From positions 930,001 to 994,000 of the forward strand of contig CAVSJA010000006.1 in assembly GCA_963728145.1 (NCBI GenBank): DNA of 64,000 nt. Reading direction: 5' to 3'. This DNA comes from CAVSJA01 sp963728145 (GTDB taxonomy: Bacteria > Bacteroidota > Bacteroidia > Chitinophagales > Chitinophagaceae). The notes beneath the pieces were generated by a model. It was not told the origin of the DNA. It did not search any database and saw only the letters and a list, made by a program, of their open reading frames with translations. Shown here in pieces: positions 46,051-54,866 of the stretch. The position numbers and the translations under genes were made by a program. Each line of letters starts with the position of its first letter. Position 1 is the stretch's first letter.

Positions 46051-46494
46051 ATGTCACGTAAAAAACTCACCAACATCCTTTTCGCAATTGGCCTGATTAG
46101 TTTTGTAATCATTAGTTCCTGTAATCCCAATGAGGGAGAATCAGGAAAAGAAAAAACTGCTATCAAGAGGGACACTTTGAACAATTGGCTAACGGTGAAT
46201 ATTAGTTTTCATCCAAAAGCCTCCTATGAATTAAGGCGGGAGTATCTGGAGGAAATCAAAGAGTATTTGTCAAAGTATGTTAGCTCATACAGCGATACTA
46301 CGAAACATCGAACCGTTACAGCAGCCTTTAATCAAACGGTTAAAGACAGTTTGCAATACGCTGTTTCAGTTATTGTGCATAAGGTATATTATTTAAAAGA
46401 TTCCGTTTCTGATCCGAAATGTCCTCCTTTACCCGGTCCGAGAACTATTGAGCTGGCTCAATTAGAAATACTCTGTGGGTTGTTAAATCAATAG
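46051..46494 (+). CDS. Small lipoprotein of the CHAT cluster
   Basis: A 147-residue lipoprotein (lipobox ISFVIISSC, Cys24). The mature part (WLTVNISFHPKASYELRREYLEE is too long to repeat; key parts LTVNISF, the helix EEIKEYLSKYVSSYS, the strand YAVSVIVHKVYYL) follows the same strand-helix-strand-strand order as the small polyproline proteins, and ends with a proline cluster (CPPLPGP). It may be a membrane-tethered relative of them; similarity is weak and by eye. It sits between the GG proteins and the second CHAT gene. Confidence 0.72.
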   Translation: MSRKKLTNILFAIGLISFVIISSCNPNEGESGKEKTAIKRDTLNNWLTVNISFHPKASYELRREYLEEIKEYLSKYVSSYSDTTKHRTVTAAFNQTVKDSLQYAVSVIVHKVYYLKDSVSDPKCPPLPGPRTIELAQLEILCGLLNQ

Positions 46495-46562
46495 GCCATA
46501 ATTTTCATTTACCGAAGGACCTATGGGCACCAATGCTTATCCCTTCTGCTTAAATTCAAGTC

Positions 46563-49340
46563 ATGAGAGCAGTCCGGTTTACTATACTATTGCCCTTATT
46601 AATTGGTTTTCTATGTAGGGCCAAGGGTCAATGCCCGATCAAAGACTCAGTTTTGGCTGCTATTACCAGGATTAATCAACCAGGTATTGATCTGAAATTT
46701 CTTTCGTCCAAATTGATCGACTATTCTGAACTCTTGAGGAAATGCACGAATAGAGATCTTTCACTTGAAACGAAGCTATTAAGAGCTACAGGCGTAGCAT
46801 TCTTTTCATTGGGCGATATTGATTCGGCAATCAATTTCACGTATCAATCGATTAAGTCTGCTCGCCGGATCACCGACGATTCTATCCGCCAGGGCAAACT
46901 TTTGCTGGACGCATATTACAACCTTGTTTATTACTATGACAAGACTTCACAAATTCAGCTCAAGATTGAGGCAGTTGACAGTTGTATGGCCATCGACCGG
47001 CGTGTGAATTCAAATTATCTAATTACCTGTTTGGTGATAGGGCAAAAGACGAAGCACCTTCTTTACATGGGTGATTATCCGGGCTGCGTCCGTTATGGAG
47101 AAATGGGTCAGTACTATAATGCTACCTACGCCTCTTCCATAAAATTGGAAGAGCCGGGATATGACAGCATTGATATTGACTTTTACAACTTTACGTATCG
47201 GATTGATGGGTTGATATTCCTCTCGCAAACTCAACAGGCGGAAAAATTAGTGAAGGAGAAGTTGATGTTTTTTAAAAAAATAAACCACACTGATAACCTG
47301 GGCGTGCTTTATAATCTATTTGGTCACGTGTACGATTTGAAGGGTGATTACTATGCCGCAAGAGCCTATTACCTTCAATCTTGTAAAGAAAATCTGAAGG
47401 CCAGGTATGCGAAGGGATATATCCAGTCGATGGGAAAGTTGGCACTTATTTATAATCAACGCCTCAACACGCCGGACTCTGCTCTTTGGTATTGTAAAAA
47501 GGCGCTCAGTTACTGTGATAAAGTCGACTCGATCTATATACTTAATTTAATTGCCAATGCCTATGTGCTAAAACAGGACTTTGATGCAGCCTTTCGTTAT
47601 TACAAGTTTGCATTTGAAAAGCTGGGACTAGGATTGGAAATATCAAGGGAATTATTAACTAAACTAAATGACGACCTAAGTCAAAAAGTGATAGAATATA
47701 TTACTGGTTTACTAATGGATAATGGGGAGGCCAGGCTTCAGGAGTATAAATCAAAAGGAAATGCTTATTCGCTCACGGAAGCAATAAAAATCTTCACTAT
47801 TACAGATCATGCATTGTCCAGAATAAAGACTGATTATTCCGAACCCGAAACAAAATTATTCTGGCGAAGCCATTCCAGGCGCCTTTATGAATTTGCAATC
47901 GAGGCCTGTTATTTATCGGATCAAAAACAAACAGCTTTTTATTTTCTGGAAAAGAGCAGGGCCGTTCTTTTAAATGAACAACTGAATGATCAACGTTGGC
48001 TTAACAATGATCAAATCCTTGAACAAAAAGCCTTGAAAGATCTTATCGAAAAACAAGCAAAAAACCTGAAACACATCGGTCAATCTTCGTCCGAATATTT
48101 AAAACTGCAGGGCGATTTGGTAAGTAACCAGGAAAAATTGAAGCACTTGACCCAACGATTGAGAGAAAATAATCCCCTGTACTATCAAAGTTATCTTGAT
48201 ACAGCGATGATCAAAATAACTGATGTTCGGGATAAGGTACTTGCTGGAAGTGGAACGTTTGTCGAGCTCTTTGTTGGTGACTCTGCATTTTATTCAATGA
48301 TAATCACAAAAGAAAATATTTATTTCAATCAGCGAGACAAGCACAGATATGCAATACTCCTGGAACAATTGAAGAATGGAATCGCTATTCCCTCAAATTC
48401 TGTTACAGATATTGATAATTCAATTCAAAAGTGTCGTGAACTATACGCATTCTTATTTCAGGGAATTAATCTTCCAGCCGGCAAACTGATCGTTTCTCCC
48501 GACGCTCAAATCTTTCCGTTTGAAATACTGATTACGAATCAGGCAGGATCACCCAAATATTTTGTTGAAGATTATTCAGTGAGTTATACCTACTCGGCAA
48601 GATATCTTTTGAACTCATATTCTAACAATTCGGGTTCACGTGGAAATTTACTCGGTTTTGCGCCGATAAGATTTACAAAAGCCAATGCTTCTCTAGCTGA
48701 ACTGAGAGGAAGCGATCAATCTTTGGAAAAGCTAACGGCATATTTTCACAGCGCAGATGAATATACCGGCGATAAGGCGACAAAGAGTAATTTTCTCAAC
48801 CGTTTTTCTGATTATGGAATTATTCAACTATATACACACGCTTCAGCTAGTGGCGAATCAAAGGAACCGGTAATCTATTTTTCAGATTCAATTCTTTATT
48901 TGTCTGAATTAATTCCTGAAAGCAAGCCATTGACACAATTGATTATTCTTTCAGCCTGTGAAACCGGTAAGGGGCAATTTTACGAAGGTGAGGGTACTTT
49001 TAGTTTCAATAGAGCATTTGCAGCTATTGGCATTCCCGCGGCGGTTACCACACTGTGGTCCGTTGAAAGCGAATCGACTTATCAAATAACAGAGCTGTTT
49101 TACAAATATCTCTCCAAAGGCCACCCGACAGATATCGCACTACAAAAAGCTAAACTTGAATTCTTAAGGACTGCTTCAAAAGAAAAGTCATTGCCTTATT
49201 TCTGGGCAGGTCCGATTTTGTCTGGAAAGGCGGAGAAAATCGAATTTTCAAAAAGCAATCCCTGGAAATGGGTCGGATTGGGACTTGGACTGGCTCTGTT
49301 GATTACCTTATTTTATTGGTTAAGAAAAAGAGCCAAATAG
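46563..49340 (+). CDS. CHAT-domain protease with TPR repeats and C-terminal membrane anchor (second copy)
   Basis: A 925-residue paralogue of 41710-44565 with a cleavable signal peptide (RFTILLPLLIGFLCRAKGQ) instead of a lipobox. TPR repeats fill about 60-430. The CHAT domain holds His759 (LYTHASAS) and Cys799 (LSACETG), then EGEGTFSFNRAFAAIGIPA. The protein ends in a membrane helix (WVGLGLGLALLITLFYWL) and a basic tail. Both copies keep all catalytic residues but differ over most of the TPR part, suggesting different partners. It closes the cluster. Confidence 0.9.
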   Translation: MRAVRFTILLPLLIGFLCRAKGQCPIKDSVLAAITRINQPGIDLKFLSSKLIDYSELLRKCTNRDLSLETKLLRATGVAFFSLGDIDSAINFTYQSIKSARRITDDSIRQGKLLLDAYYNLVYYYDKTSQIQLKIEAVDSCMAIDRRVNSNYLITCLVIGQKTKHLLYMGDYPGCVRYGEMGQYYNATYASSIKLEEPGYDSIDIDFYNFTYRIDGLIFLSQTQQAEKLVKEKLMFFKKINHTDNLGVLYNLFGHVYDLKGDYYAARAYYLQSCKENLKARYAKGYIQSMGKLALIYNQRLNTPDSALWYCKKALSYCDKVDSIYILNLIANAYVLKQDFDAAFRYYKFAFEKLGLGLEISRELLTKLNDDLSQKVIEYITGLLMDNGEARLQEYKSKGNAYSLTEAIKIFTITDHALSRIKTDYSEPETKLFWRSHSRRLYEFAIEACYLSDQKQTAFYFLEKSRAVLLNEQLNDQRWLNNDQILEQKALKDLIEKQAKNLKHIGQSSSEYLKLQGDLVSNQEKLKHLTQRLRENNPLYYQSYLDTAMIKITDVRDKVLAGSGTFVELFVGDSAFYSMIITKENIYFNQRDKHRYAILLEQLKNGIAIPSNSVTDIDNSIQKCRELYAFLFQGINLPAGKLIVSPDAQIFPFEILITNQAGSPKYFVEDYSVSYTYSARYLLNSYSNNSGSRGNLLGFAPIRFTKANASLAELRGSDQSLEKLTAYFHSADEYTGDKATKSNFLNRFSDYGIIQLYTHASASGESKEPVIYFSDSILYLSELIPESKPLTQLIILSACETGKGQFYEGEGTFSFNRAFAAIGIPAAVTTLWSVESESTYQITELFYKYLSKGHPTDIALQKAKLEFLRTASKEKSLPYFWAGPILSGKAEKIEFSKSNPWKWVGLGLGLALLITLFYWLRKRAK

Positions 49341-49393
49341 AAATTTGCTCCTAATTCAAATTTTGACTTGGCTTATCAATTTAATGGCATAGC

Positions 49394-49942
49394 TTATTTG
49401 CTTTTCTTGAATCTTTCCAGTTCCTTAATCTCCCGATCCATAACCCTCACTTTAAGGCACTCCGCACTATTTTGCATCACTACGTAATAAGCAATCTTGC
49501 CGGCTGTTTCGATTTCAACCACAGTGCTAATTTCAAAATCGTAATAATTCCTTTTAACTATATGACGCACTTCTTTGGAAAGTCTTACTTCATTGTATTG
49601 TTGCGTTGAGCCAATCCAGTTTCCATTCTTTCCATAGTACACTTTGTTTACGACACCGTCGACCGTGAATTTTGCCATGTAACCCTCTTCGATAACGAAC
49701 CAATTGACTTTTTCGACGGTTTTATAATCTTTCTCAAAAAGTCGTAATGCTCTTGAGTGAACATCCCATGTATCGATCAATTTGTTGGAACTAGTGTCCA
49801 TTCGACTCAAATTATTGATTTCGATGATTGACTTTGTTTCGTACCCCGGAAGATCTTCCTGAGTATGCTGCGCTCTAAGATCGTTGCTGGTTGCTGCTAT
49901 GCAAATTATTCCTGCAAGCAGTGTATAAAATCTGCTTTTCAT
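49394..49942 (-). CDS. Secreted PepSY-like/BLIP-like protein (paralogue 2 of 4)
   Basis: A 182-residue secreted protein (signal YTLLAGIICIAATSNDLRAQ). The core YYGKNGNWIGSTQQYNEVRL, VRHIVKRNYYDFEI and VVEIETAGKIAYYVVMQ aligns with the other three paralogues. It is convergent with the second CHAT gene, 53 bases away. Function unknown; a small periplasmic inhibitor or sensor is possible. Confidence 0.75.
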   Translation of the reverse strand: MKSRFYTLLAGIICIAATSNDLRAQHTQEDLPGYETKSIIEINNLSRMDTSSNKLIDTWDVHSRALRLFEKDYKTVEKVNWFVIEEGYMAKFTVDGVVNKVYYGKNGNWIGSTQQYNEVRLSKEVRHIVKRNYYDFEISTVVEIETAGKIAYYVVMQNSAECLKVRVMDREIKELERFKKSK

Positions 49943-50157
49943 TTTAGTAATTTTTAAATTGATGATTAAAAAGATATGCGGTTTTGAAGGGAGAATTTTG
50001 TTAACGCTAACAGTGACAAAAATACTTTTGACTAAAACCGTTTACAATCCCAGCTATTAGTGAGTTAAGTGGGAGAAGTAATACCCTTCTACCAAATTCA
50101 TGGTAGAGGAAGGGGCGTGTATTGAAATATAAAATATAAATATAAAATAGTCAACAG

Positions 50158-50706
50158 CTAACTACTCTTAAAGAACTTCCTTACTAACTCCATTTCCATA
50201 TCTATTACCTTCACCTGTACATACCTGGTTCTATCTTCCATCGTCACCATATAAATACTTTGCTTTGGCTTGACTAATTCTACAACACCGATTATTTCAT
50301 AATCATAATAACGGCGCTTCACCAGTTTCCGAACTTCGATGGGCAGCCTGTTTTCTTTATATACTTTCCTTTTCTCAAATCTGTTTCCATATTTATCATA
50401 ATAGGTAAGGATCTGGACTTCATCCCAAATAAATGAAGCTACAGAACCCATGTCGCTCTGATACCAGCGGACTGAGTCGAATTCTTTGTATTCATCAAGA
50501 AAATTCTTCAGCGCCCTAGGATTAACTCTTCTCGGACCAATCATTTTGTGGAAAGGGGTTCCGGGGTTTCTTAAAGACTCGTGTTCAATATAGACAAGGC
50601 TATTTTTTTTCAACAAATCTGCCTTCATAGGTTGACCATATAGGTTGTTATTGGTTACTGCCGCACACAAGACGCCTGCGAGCAGAATCGAGATTCCGCT
50701 TTTCAT
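50158..50706 (-). CDS. Secreted PepSY-like/BLIP-like protein (paralogue 3 of 4)
   Basis: A 182-residue secreted protein (signal ISILLAGVLCAAVTNNNLYG). Shared blocks: ALKNFLDEYKEFDSVRWY, YYDKYGNRFEKRKVY, VRKLVKRRYYDYEI and VVELVKPKQSIYMVTMED. The gap to paralogue 2 is 215 bases, so it probably has its own promoter. Function unknown. Confidence 0.75.
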   Translation of the reverse strand: MKSGISILLAGVLCAAVTNNNLYGQPMKADLLKKNSLVYIEHESLRNPGTPFHKMIGPRRVNPRALKNFLDEYKEFDSVRWYQSDMGSVASFIWDEVQILTYYDKYGNRFEKRKVYKENRLPIEVRKLVKRRYYDYEIIGVVELVKPKQSIYMVTMEDRTRYVQVKVIDMEMELVRKFFKSS

Positions 50707-50918
50707 TTCAATTGTTTTACTGAATGATTAAATTAATTCGAAACGTTACTCATGTGCGGTTTTTGACCCTGGCAATAGCGGGTCTGGCTCTGATCGAAAG
50801 CAGAAATAGTTGCTACTAGGATTGAATTGCTACTAAGATTGAGCAAATAACAAGAAGAAAGTTATTTAGCAAATATCATAGAACCGGAACTGGATTAAAA
50901 TACCCTTTTTGGGTGAAT

Positions 50919-51467
50919 TTATCCTTTCTTATAGACCTCCAACTCCTCCATCTTCTCACCCATCAACCTGATCTTTAACCAGGATGATTCGTCTTCAAGA
51001 GTTATATAATATGCAGCGCGGTTGCCTACTGTAACTTCCGCAACGCAGAAAATTTTGTAGTTGTAGTAAGAGCTCATCACCTGTTGCCTGATATTGGGCG
51101 AAAGATATTGCTGAGTATAAAATTTTGTGGTTGAAAGCCAATGCCCCCTTTGATTATACTCAACCCGATGACGGATGTCTTTCCTGGTAAATCTAACCAC
51201 GTAGCATCCATTACTCAACATGCTCCAGGTCTCACTGTCGACGCCAGTAAACTCTTTCTTAAAGTTTCTTATCACTCTTATGTTAACTGCGTCGGGTGTA
51301 GAAGGAGAGAACCCTGCGCCATTCTCCTGGTTGAACATGGTTTCGGCATAAGCGAGCAGATCGCTTTTGTTGAGCGATGCATTCTGCAGACCTTGTGCGA
51401 TGGCAGTTGATTGAATGCCACCGATAATGATTAACAATCCAGTCAATTGTATGAGTTTCCTTTTCAT
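50919..51467 (-). CDS. Secreted PepSY-like/BLIP-like protein (paralogue 4 of 4)
   Basis: A 182-residue secreted protein (signal LTGLLIIIGGIQSTAIAQ). Shared blocks: VIRNFKKEFTGVDSETW, VEYNQRGHWLSTTKFY, IRQQVMSSYYNYKI and VAEVTVGNRAAYYITLED. It is the first of the three tandem copies, 261 bases downstream of glyA. Function unknown. Confidence 0.75.
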   Translation of the reverse strand: MKRKLIQLTGLLIIIGGIQSTAIAQGLQNASLNKSDLLAYAETMFNQENGAGFSPSTPDAVNIRVIRNFKKEFTGVDSETWSMLSNGCYVVRFTRKDIRHRVEYNQRGHWLSTTKFYTQQYLSPNIRQQVMSSYYNYKIFCVAEVTVGNRAAYYITLEDESSWLKIRLMGEKMEELEVYKKG

Positions 51468-51582
51468 GATGAAGCCATTTGTCCTTTAAATAATGAATTG
51501 ACAGCTTTTGGTAATAAAACCATGCCTGTCCTTTTCAAATTAGTCGGTGCTTCGGGGATTTGGTAAATAGAAATGCAATAAA

Positions 51583-51720
51583 AAACCTTGCCAAGGTTTG
51601 AATAGGTTTTCAACCCTGTTCGGAAATTTCGAATCAATAGGGAAACTCACAGGGTTGAAAACCTTGTCCTCAAGTGCTCAACCCAACTTCGAAACTCACA
51701 GGGGTCGCAAACCCTGTCCT
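51583..51720. repeat. Inverted and direct repeats after glyA
   Basis: A small hairpin (AAACCTTG/CAAGGTTT, 51583-51599), a perfect 16-bp inverted repeat (51604-51619 with 51649-51664), and two direct copies of a GAAACTCACAGGG-type ~30-base unit (51642-51670 and 51691-51720). They lie between glyA and the next gene on the same strand and can act as a terminator. Confidence 0.7.
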
Positions 51721-51728
51721 GAACGTTC

Positions 51729-53009
51729 TCATCCCAACTCAGGATATAAAGGGAATTGTTTCATGAATTCTTTCACCTGAGTCTTCACCTCGTTGATGGT
51801 TTTCTCATCATCGATATTCATCAATACGCGGTCGACCAGTGAAACGATAGTTTCCATATGCTCTTCTTTCATTCCGCGGGTGGTTATGGCGGGAACGCCC
51901 ACACGAATACCGGAGGTTACGAATGGAGATTTATCGTCGAAAGGCACAGCGTTTTTGTTGAGAGTGATTTGTGCTTTGTCCAGGGTTTCCTGGGCTTTCT
52001 TACCGGTGAGGTTTTTGTTGCGGAGATCGATCAGCATTAAATGATTGTCGGTGCCACCGCTGATCAGGTTATAGTCCCGTTTCACAAATGCCTTTGCCAT
52101 CGCATCGGCGTTCGACATGATTTGTTTGGCGTATTGCGTGTATTCATCCGTCAGTATTTCAGCGAAAGAAACTGCCTTCGCTGCAATAACGTGCTCAAGC
52201 GGGCCGCCTTGTGTTCCGGGAAATACAGCTAGGTCGAGCAATGCGCTCATTGGGCGTGTATTACCTTTTGGATCCTTTATTCCAAATGGATTGTCAAAAT
52301 CATGGCGCAACATAATGATGCCACCACGGGGACCCCGAAGAGTCTTATGGGTAGTTGAAGTGATAACATGACAATGCTCAAATGGGTCGTTCATTAATCC
52401 TTTTGCGATCAGGCCGGCAGGATGGGCGATATCCGCAAAGAGAATTGCGCCGATCTTGTCCGCTACCCTACGAATTCGTTGGTAATCCCAATCCCGGCTA
52501 TAGGCCGATGCACCGCAGATGATCATCTTCGGCTTTTCCGCCAGGGCAACTTTCTCCAGGTGATCATAATCCACGATTCCCGTTTCTTTCTTTACTCCAT
52601 AAAAAATAGCCTGGTAAGTCTTGCCGCTGAAATTGGCCGGACTACCGTGGGTCAGGTGCCCGCCCATGCTCAGGTCAAGTCCAAGCACTTTTTCTCCCGG
52701 TTTCATGCATGCGAGAAAAACAGCCCCATTTGCCTGCGCTCCACTATGTGGCTGGACGTTAGCCCAACTGGTATTAAATACTTTCTTCAAACGCTCGATG
52801 GCGAGGGTTTCGATCTCATCAATAACTTCGCAACCTCCGTAATATCTCTTGCCCGGATATCCTTCTGCGTACTTGTTGGTTGGAACCGTACCCATTGCCT
52901 GCATCACCTGCAGTGAAGTAAAATTTTCTGAGGCGATTAATTCAATTCCGGTACGCTGACGATCGAGTTCTTTTCGAATAAGTTCAAAGACCAGGTTATC
53001 TTTTTGCAT
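51729..53009 (-). CDS. glyA: Serine hydroxymethyltransferase GlyA
   Basis: A 426-residue PLP enzyme that converts serine and tetrahydrofolate to glycine and methylene-THF. Start IELIASENFTS, YAEGYPGKRYYGGCE and NVQPHSGAQAN are family blocks. The PLP lysine is Lys222 in STTHKTLRGPRGG. Normal length. A TATTTTTG box (-7 consensus TAnnTTTG) lies at 53017-53024 just upstream. Confidence 0.97.
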   Translation of the reverse strand: MQKDNLVFELIRKELDRQRTGIELIASENFTSLQVMQAMGTVPTNKYAEGYPGKRYYGGCEVIDEIETLAIERLKKVFNTSWANVQPHSGAQANGAVFLACMKPGEKVLGLDLSMGGHLTHGSPANFSGKTYQAIFYGVKKETGIVDYDHLEKVALAEKPKMIICGASAYSRDWDYQRIRRVADKIGAILFADIAHPAGLIAKGLMNDPFEHCHVITSTTHKTLRGPRGGIIMLRHDFDNPFGIKDPKGNTRPMSALLDLAVFPGTQGGPLEHVIAAKAVSFAEILTDEYTQYAKQIMSNADAMAKAFVKRDYNLISGGTDNHLMLIDLRNKNLTGKKAQETLDKAQITLNKNAVPFDDKSPFVTSGIRVGVPAITTRGMKEEHMETIVSLVDRVLMNIDDEKTINEVKTQVKEFMKQFPLYPELG

Positions 53010-53016
53010 GGTGCTG

Positions 53017-53024
53017 CAAAAATA
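53017..53024 (-). promoter_or_regulatory. glyA: Candidate Bacteroidota -7 box before glyA
   Basis: On the minus strand the sequence reads TATTTTTG, matching TAnnTTTG, 7 bases before the glyA ATG. This would give a very short leader. The -33 element is unclear. Confidence 0.4.
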
Positions 53025-53134
53025 AGGGTGCAGGACATAAGAAGGTCAGGTTCAATCGTAAGTTTCTTTATTTAAAAAGTCCTATTTTCGTTCGCTTTAG
53101 AGCAAGCCACCGCTCGCAGCTCTCAAAAAAGGTT

Positions 53135-54133
53135 ATGAAGGCAATCATCCCTGTAGCAGGTGCAGGCACAAAGCTGCGCCCACATACATATACCCAACCC
53201 AAGGCACTAATACCACTTGCGGGAAAAACAATCCTGAGCATTATTGTCGACCAATTGCGAGAAGCGGGAATTGAAGAGTTCATCTTTATTGTGGGTTACC
53301 TGGGTGACAAGATCCAGGATTATGTAGAAGAAAAATATCCAGGCCTTAAAGCGCATTTTGTTCAACAAGGCGATCGGCATGGCATCGCTCATGCGATTCA
53401 ATTAACGCGTGATATCGTTGGAGACGATGAAACCTTTATCGTGCTTGGGGATACAATTTGTGAGTATGATGTAAAAGAAGTGCTGGACATCCCGTGTTCA
53501 GTTCTCGGGGTTAAAAAGGTGGATGATCCACGTGATTTTGGAGTAGCAGAGATAGGGGATGAGGGATTCATTACCCGTGTTGTTGAAAAGCCTCAAATAC
53601 CCAAATCCAATATGGCATTGGTTGGGATCTATCGCATAAAGGAAAGCCAGATCCTATTCAATTGCATTGAAAATAATATGCGTAATCACGTGATGAGTCG
53701 TGGGGAATTCAGTATTACAGATGCGATTGAATGCATGATCACTCAGGGTGTAAAGTTCCAATCCTTCAAGGTTCAAAACTGGTTCGATTGTGGTAAGAAA
53801 GAAACCCTGCTCGATTCAAATGCCACTTTATTAAAAAAATTCGGTGGTACGATTGCGCCGGATCATCATTTTGAAAACACAATTATTATTCAACCCGTAA
53901 GCATCGCTTCCGGTTCAGATATTAAAAATTCTATAATAGGTCCAAACGTTACTATAGGAGAAAAGACGACCATCAATTACTCCATCATTAAGGACTCTAT
54001 TATCGGCGCCTTTGCTGATCTCTACGATATCGTATTAACACATTCTTTAATTGGTAGTGATACGGAAGTGAAAGGAGAAAGCCGCAGCCTGAACATAGGA
54101 GATAACACCGAGATAGACCTCGGTGAATCCTGA
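53135..54133 (+). CDS. Sugar-phosphate nucleotidyltransferase (RfbA/UGPase-like)
   Basis: A 332-residue NTP transferase. N-terminal signature IIPVAGAGTKLRPHTYTQPKA binds the nucleotide; VLGDTICEYD holds the metal-binding aspartate. The C-terminal part (PVSIASGSDIKNSIIGPNVT and following) is a left-handed beta-helix hexapeptide region. It makes an NDP-sugar, probably dTDP- or UDP-glucose type; the exact base and sugar cannot be read. It is a lone gene divergent from glyA across 125 bases. Confidence 0.88.
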   Translation: MKAIIPVAGAGTKLRPHTYTQPKALIPLAGKTILSIIVDQLREAGIEEFIFIVGYLGDKIQDYVEEKYPGLKAHFVQQGDRHGIAHAIQLTRDIVGDDETFIVLGDTICEYDVKEVLDIPCSVLGVKKVDDPRDFGVAEIGDEGFITRVVEKPQIPKSNMALVGIYRIKESQILFNCIENNMRNHVMSRGEFSITDAIECMITQGVKFQSFKVQNWFDCGKKETLLDSNATLLKKFGGTIAPDHHFENTIIIQPVSIASGSDIKNSIIGPNVTIGEKTTINYSIIKDSIIGAFADLYDIVLTHSLIGSDTEVKGESRSLNIGDNTEIDLGES

Positions 54134-54284
54134 TATACTGAAATTTCGTGCAACTGATATTATTGAATGCACAGAATTCTATTTACCTTTCCATTCAAAT
54201 GCAACAAATTGTGAGGATTGGTTGTCTTTACAATTCGAAGATGGAGCTGTGGTTTGCGGATTTCTCACCCAATAAAAAAGTATT

Positions 54285-54689
54285 ATGAGAAGTAAGAAAC
54301 AAATGCTGCTGCTGAGTCTTCTGTTACCCCTCTCGTATTTCGCACAAGCAAATGATGAGATTGAAAACAAGAAAGGAGATCCTTCTATCAACGGTTTTGT
54401 TTCTGATGCTGATTCGAAAAAAGCCATACAGGGAGTTACCGTTTTAATTACTACCGGAACAGGAAAGACCCAGGAAAAAAAGGAATTTACTACAGATGCG
54501 AGTGGAAATTTCAAAGTTCCTCAAATGAACCCCGGTGAAGTAACTATCACTCTCGAAAAGAAAGGATATAAAACTTATCGCAAAGAAGGCGTTGTGATCC
54601 GTGAAGGAATTACACTAAAACTTACTTTCGATATCGAGGAAGAAGAAGATGGAGCTTTTCATCCTTTGCTTCGCCTTTGGGATAATTAA
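54285..54689 (+). CDS. Secreted carboxypeptidase-regulatory-like domain protein
   Basis: A 134-residue protein with a signal peptide (about 1-22, LLLPLSYFAQA) and one carboxypeptidase-D-type/CnaB-like beta domain (INGFVSDADSKKAIQGVTV to GNFKVPQMNPGEVTITLEKKGY). Such domains occur in surface proteins and TonB-linked systems, here as a free domain. It is followed by a strong terminator. Function unknown. Confidence 0.82.
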   Translation: MRSKKQMLLLSLLLPLSYFAQANDEIENKKGDPSINGFVSDADSKKAIQGVTVLITTGTGKTQEKKEFTTDASGNFKVPQMNPGEVTITLEKKGYKTYRKEGVVIREGITLKLTFDIEEEEDGAFHPLLRLWDN

Positions 54690-54710
54690 AAAATTTAGGT
54701 TTAAATAAAG

Positions 54711-54754
54711 AAAGATCCCTCCCGACACTATCGTCGGGAGGGATCTTTCTTTTA
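54711..54754. terminator. Strong bidirectional rho-independent terminator
   Basis: GAAAGATCCCTCCCGA (54711-54726) pairs perfectly over 16 bp with TCGGGAGGGATCTTTC (54735-54750), followed by TTTT. It closes the convergent pair 54285-54689 and 54867-55787. Confidence 0.9.
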
Positions 54755-54866
54755 GTGGATAATTCAGTTTATTCAAAAAGCGATTCCTGAAAAGGGATCG
54801 CTTTATTCTAGCTATGGCATAAAAAAGCGGAGCTGAGAACAGCCCCGCGTGCATACATGAGAAAAA

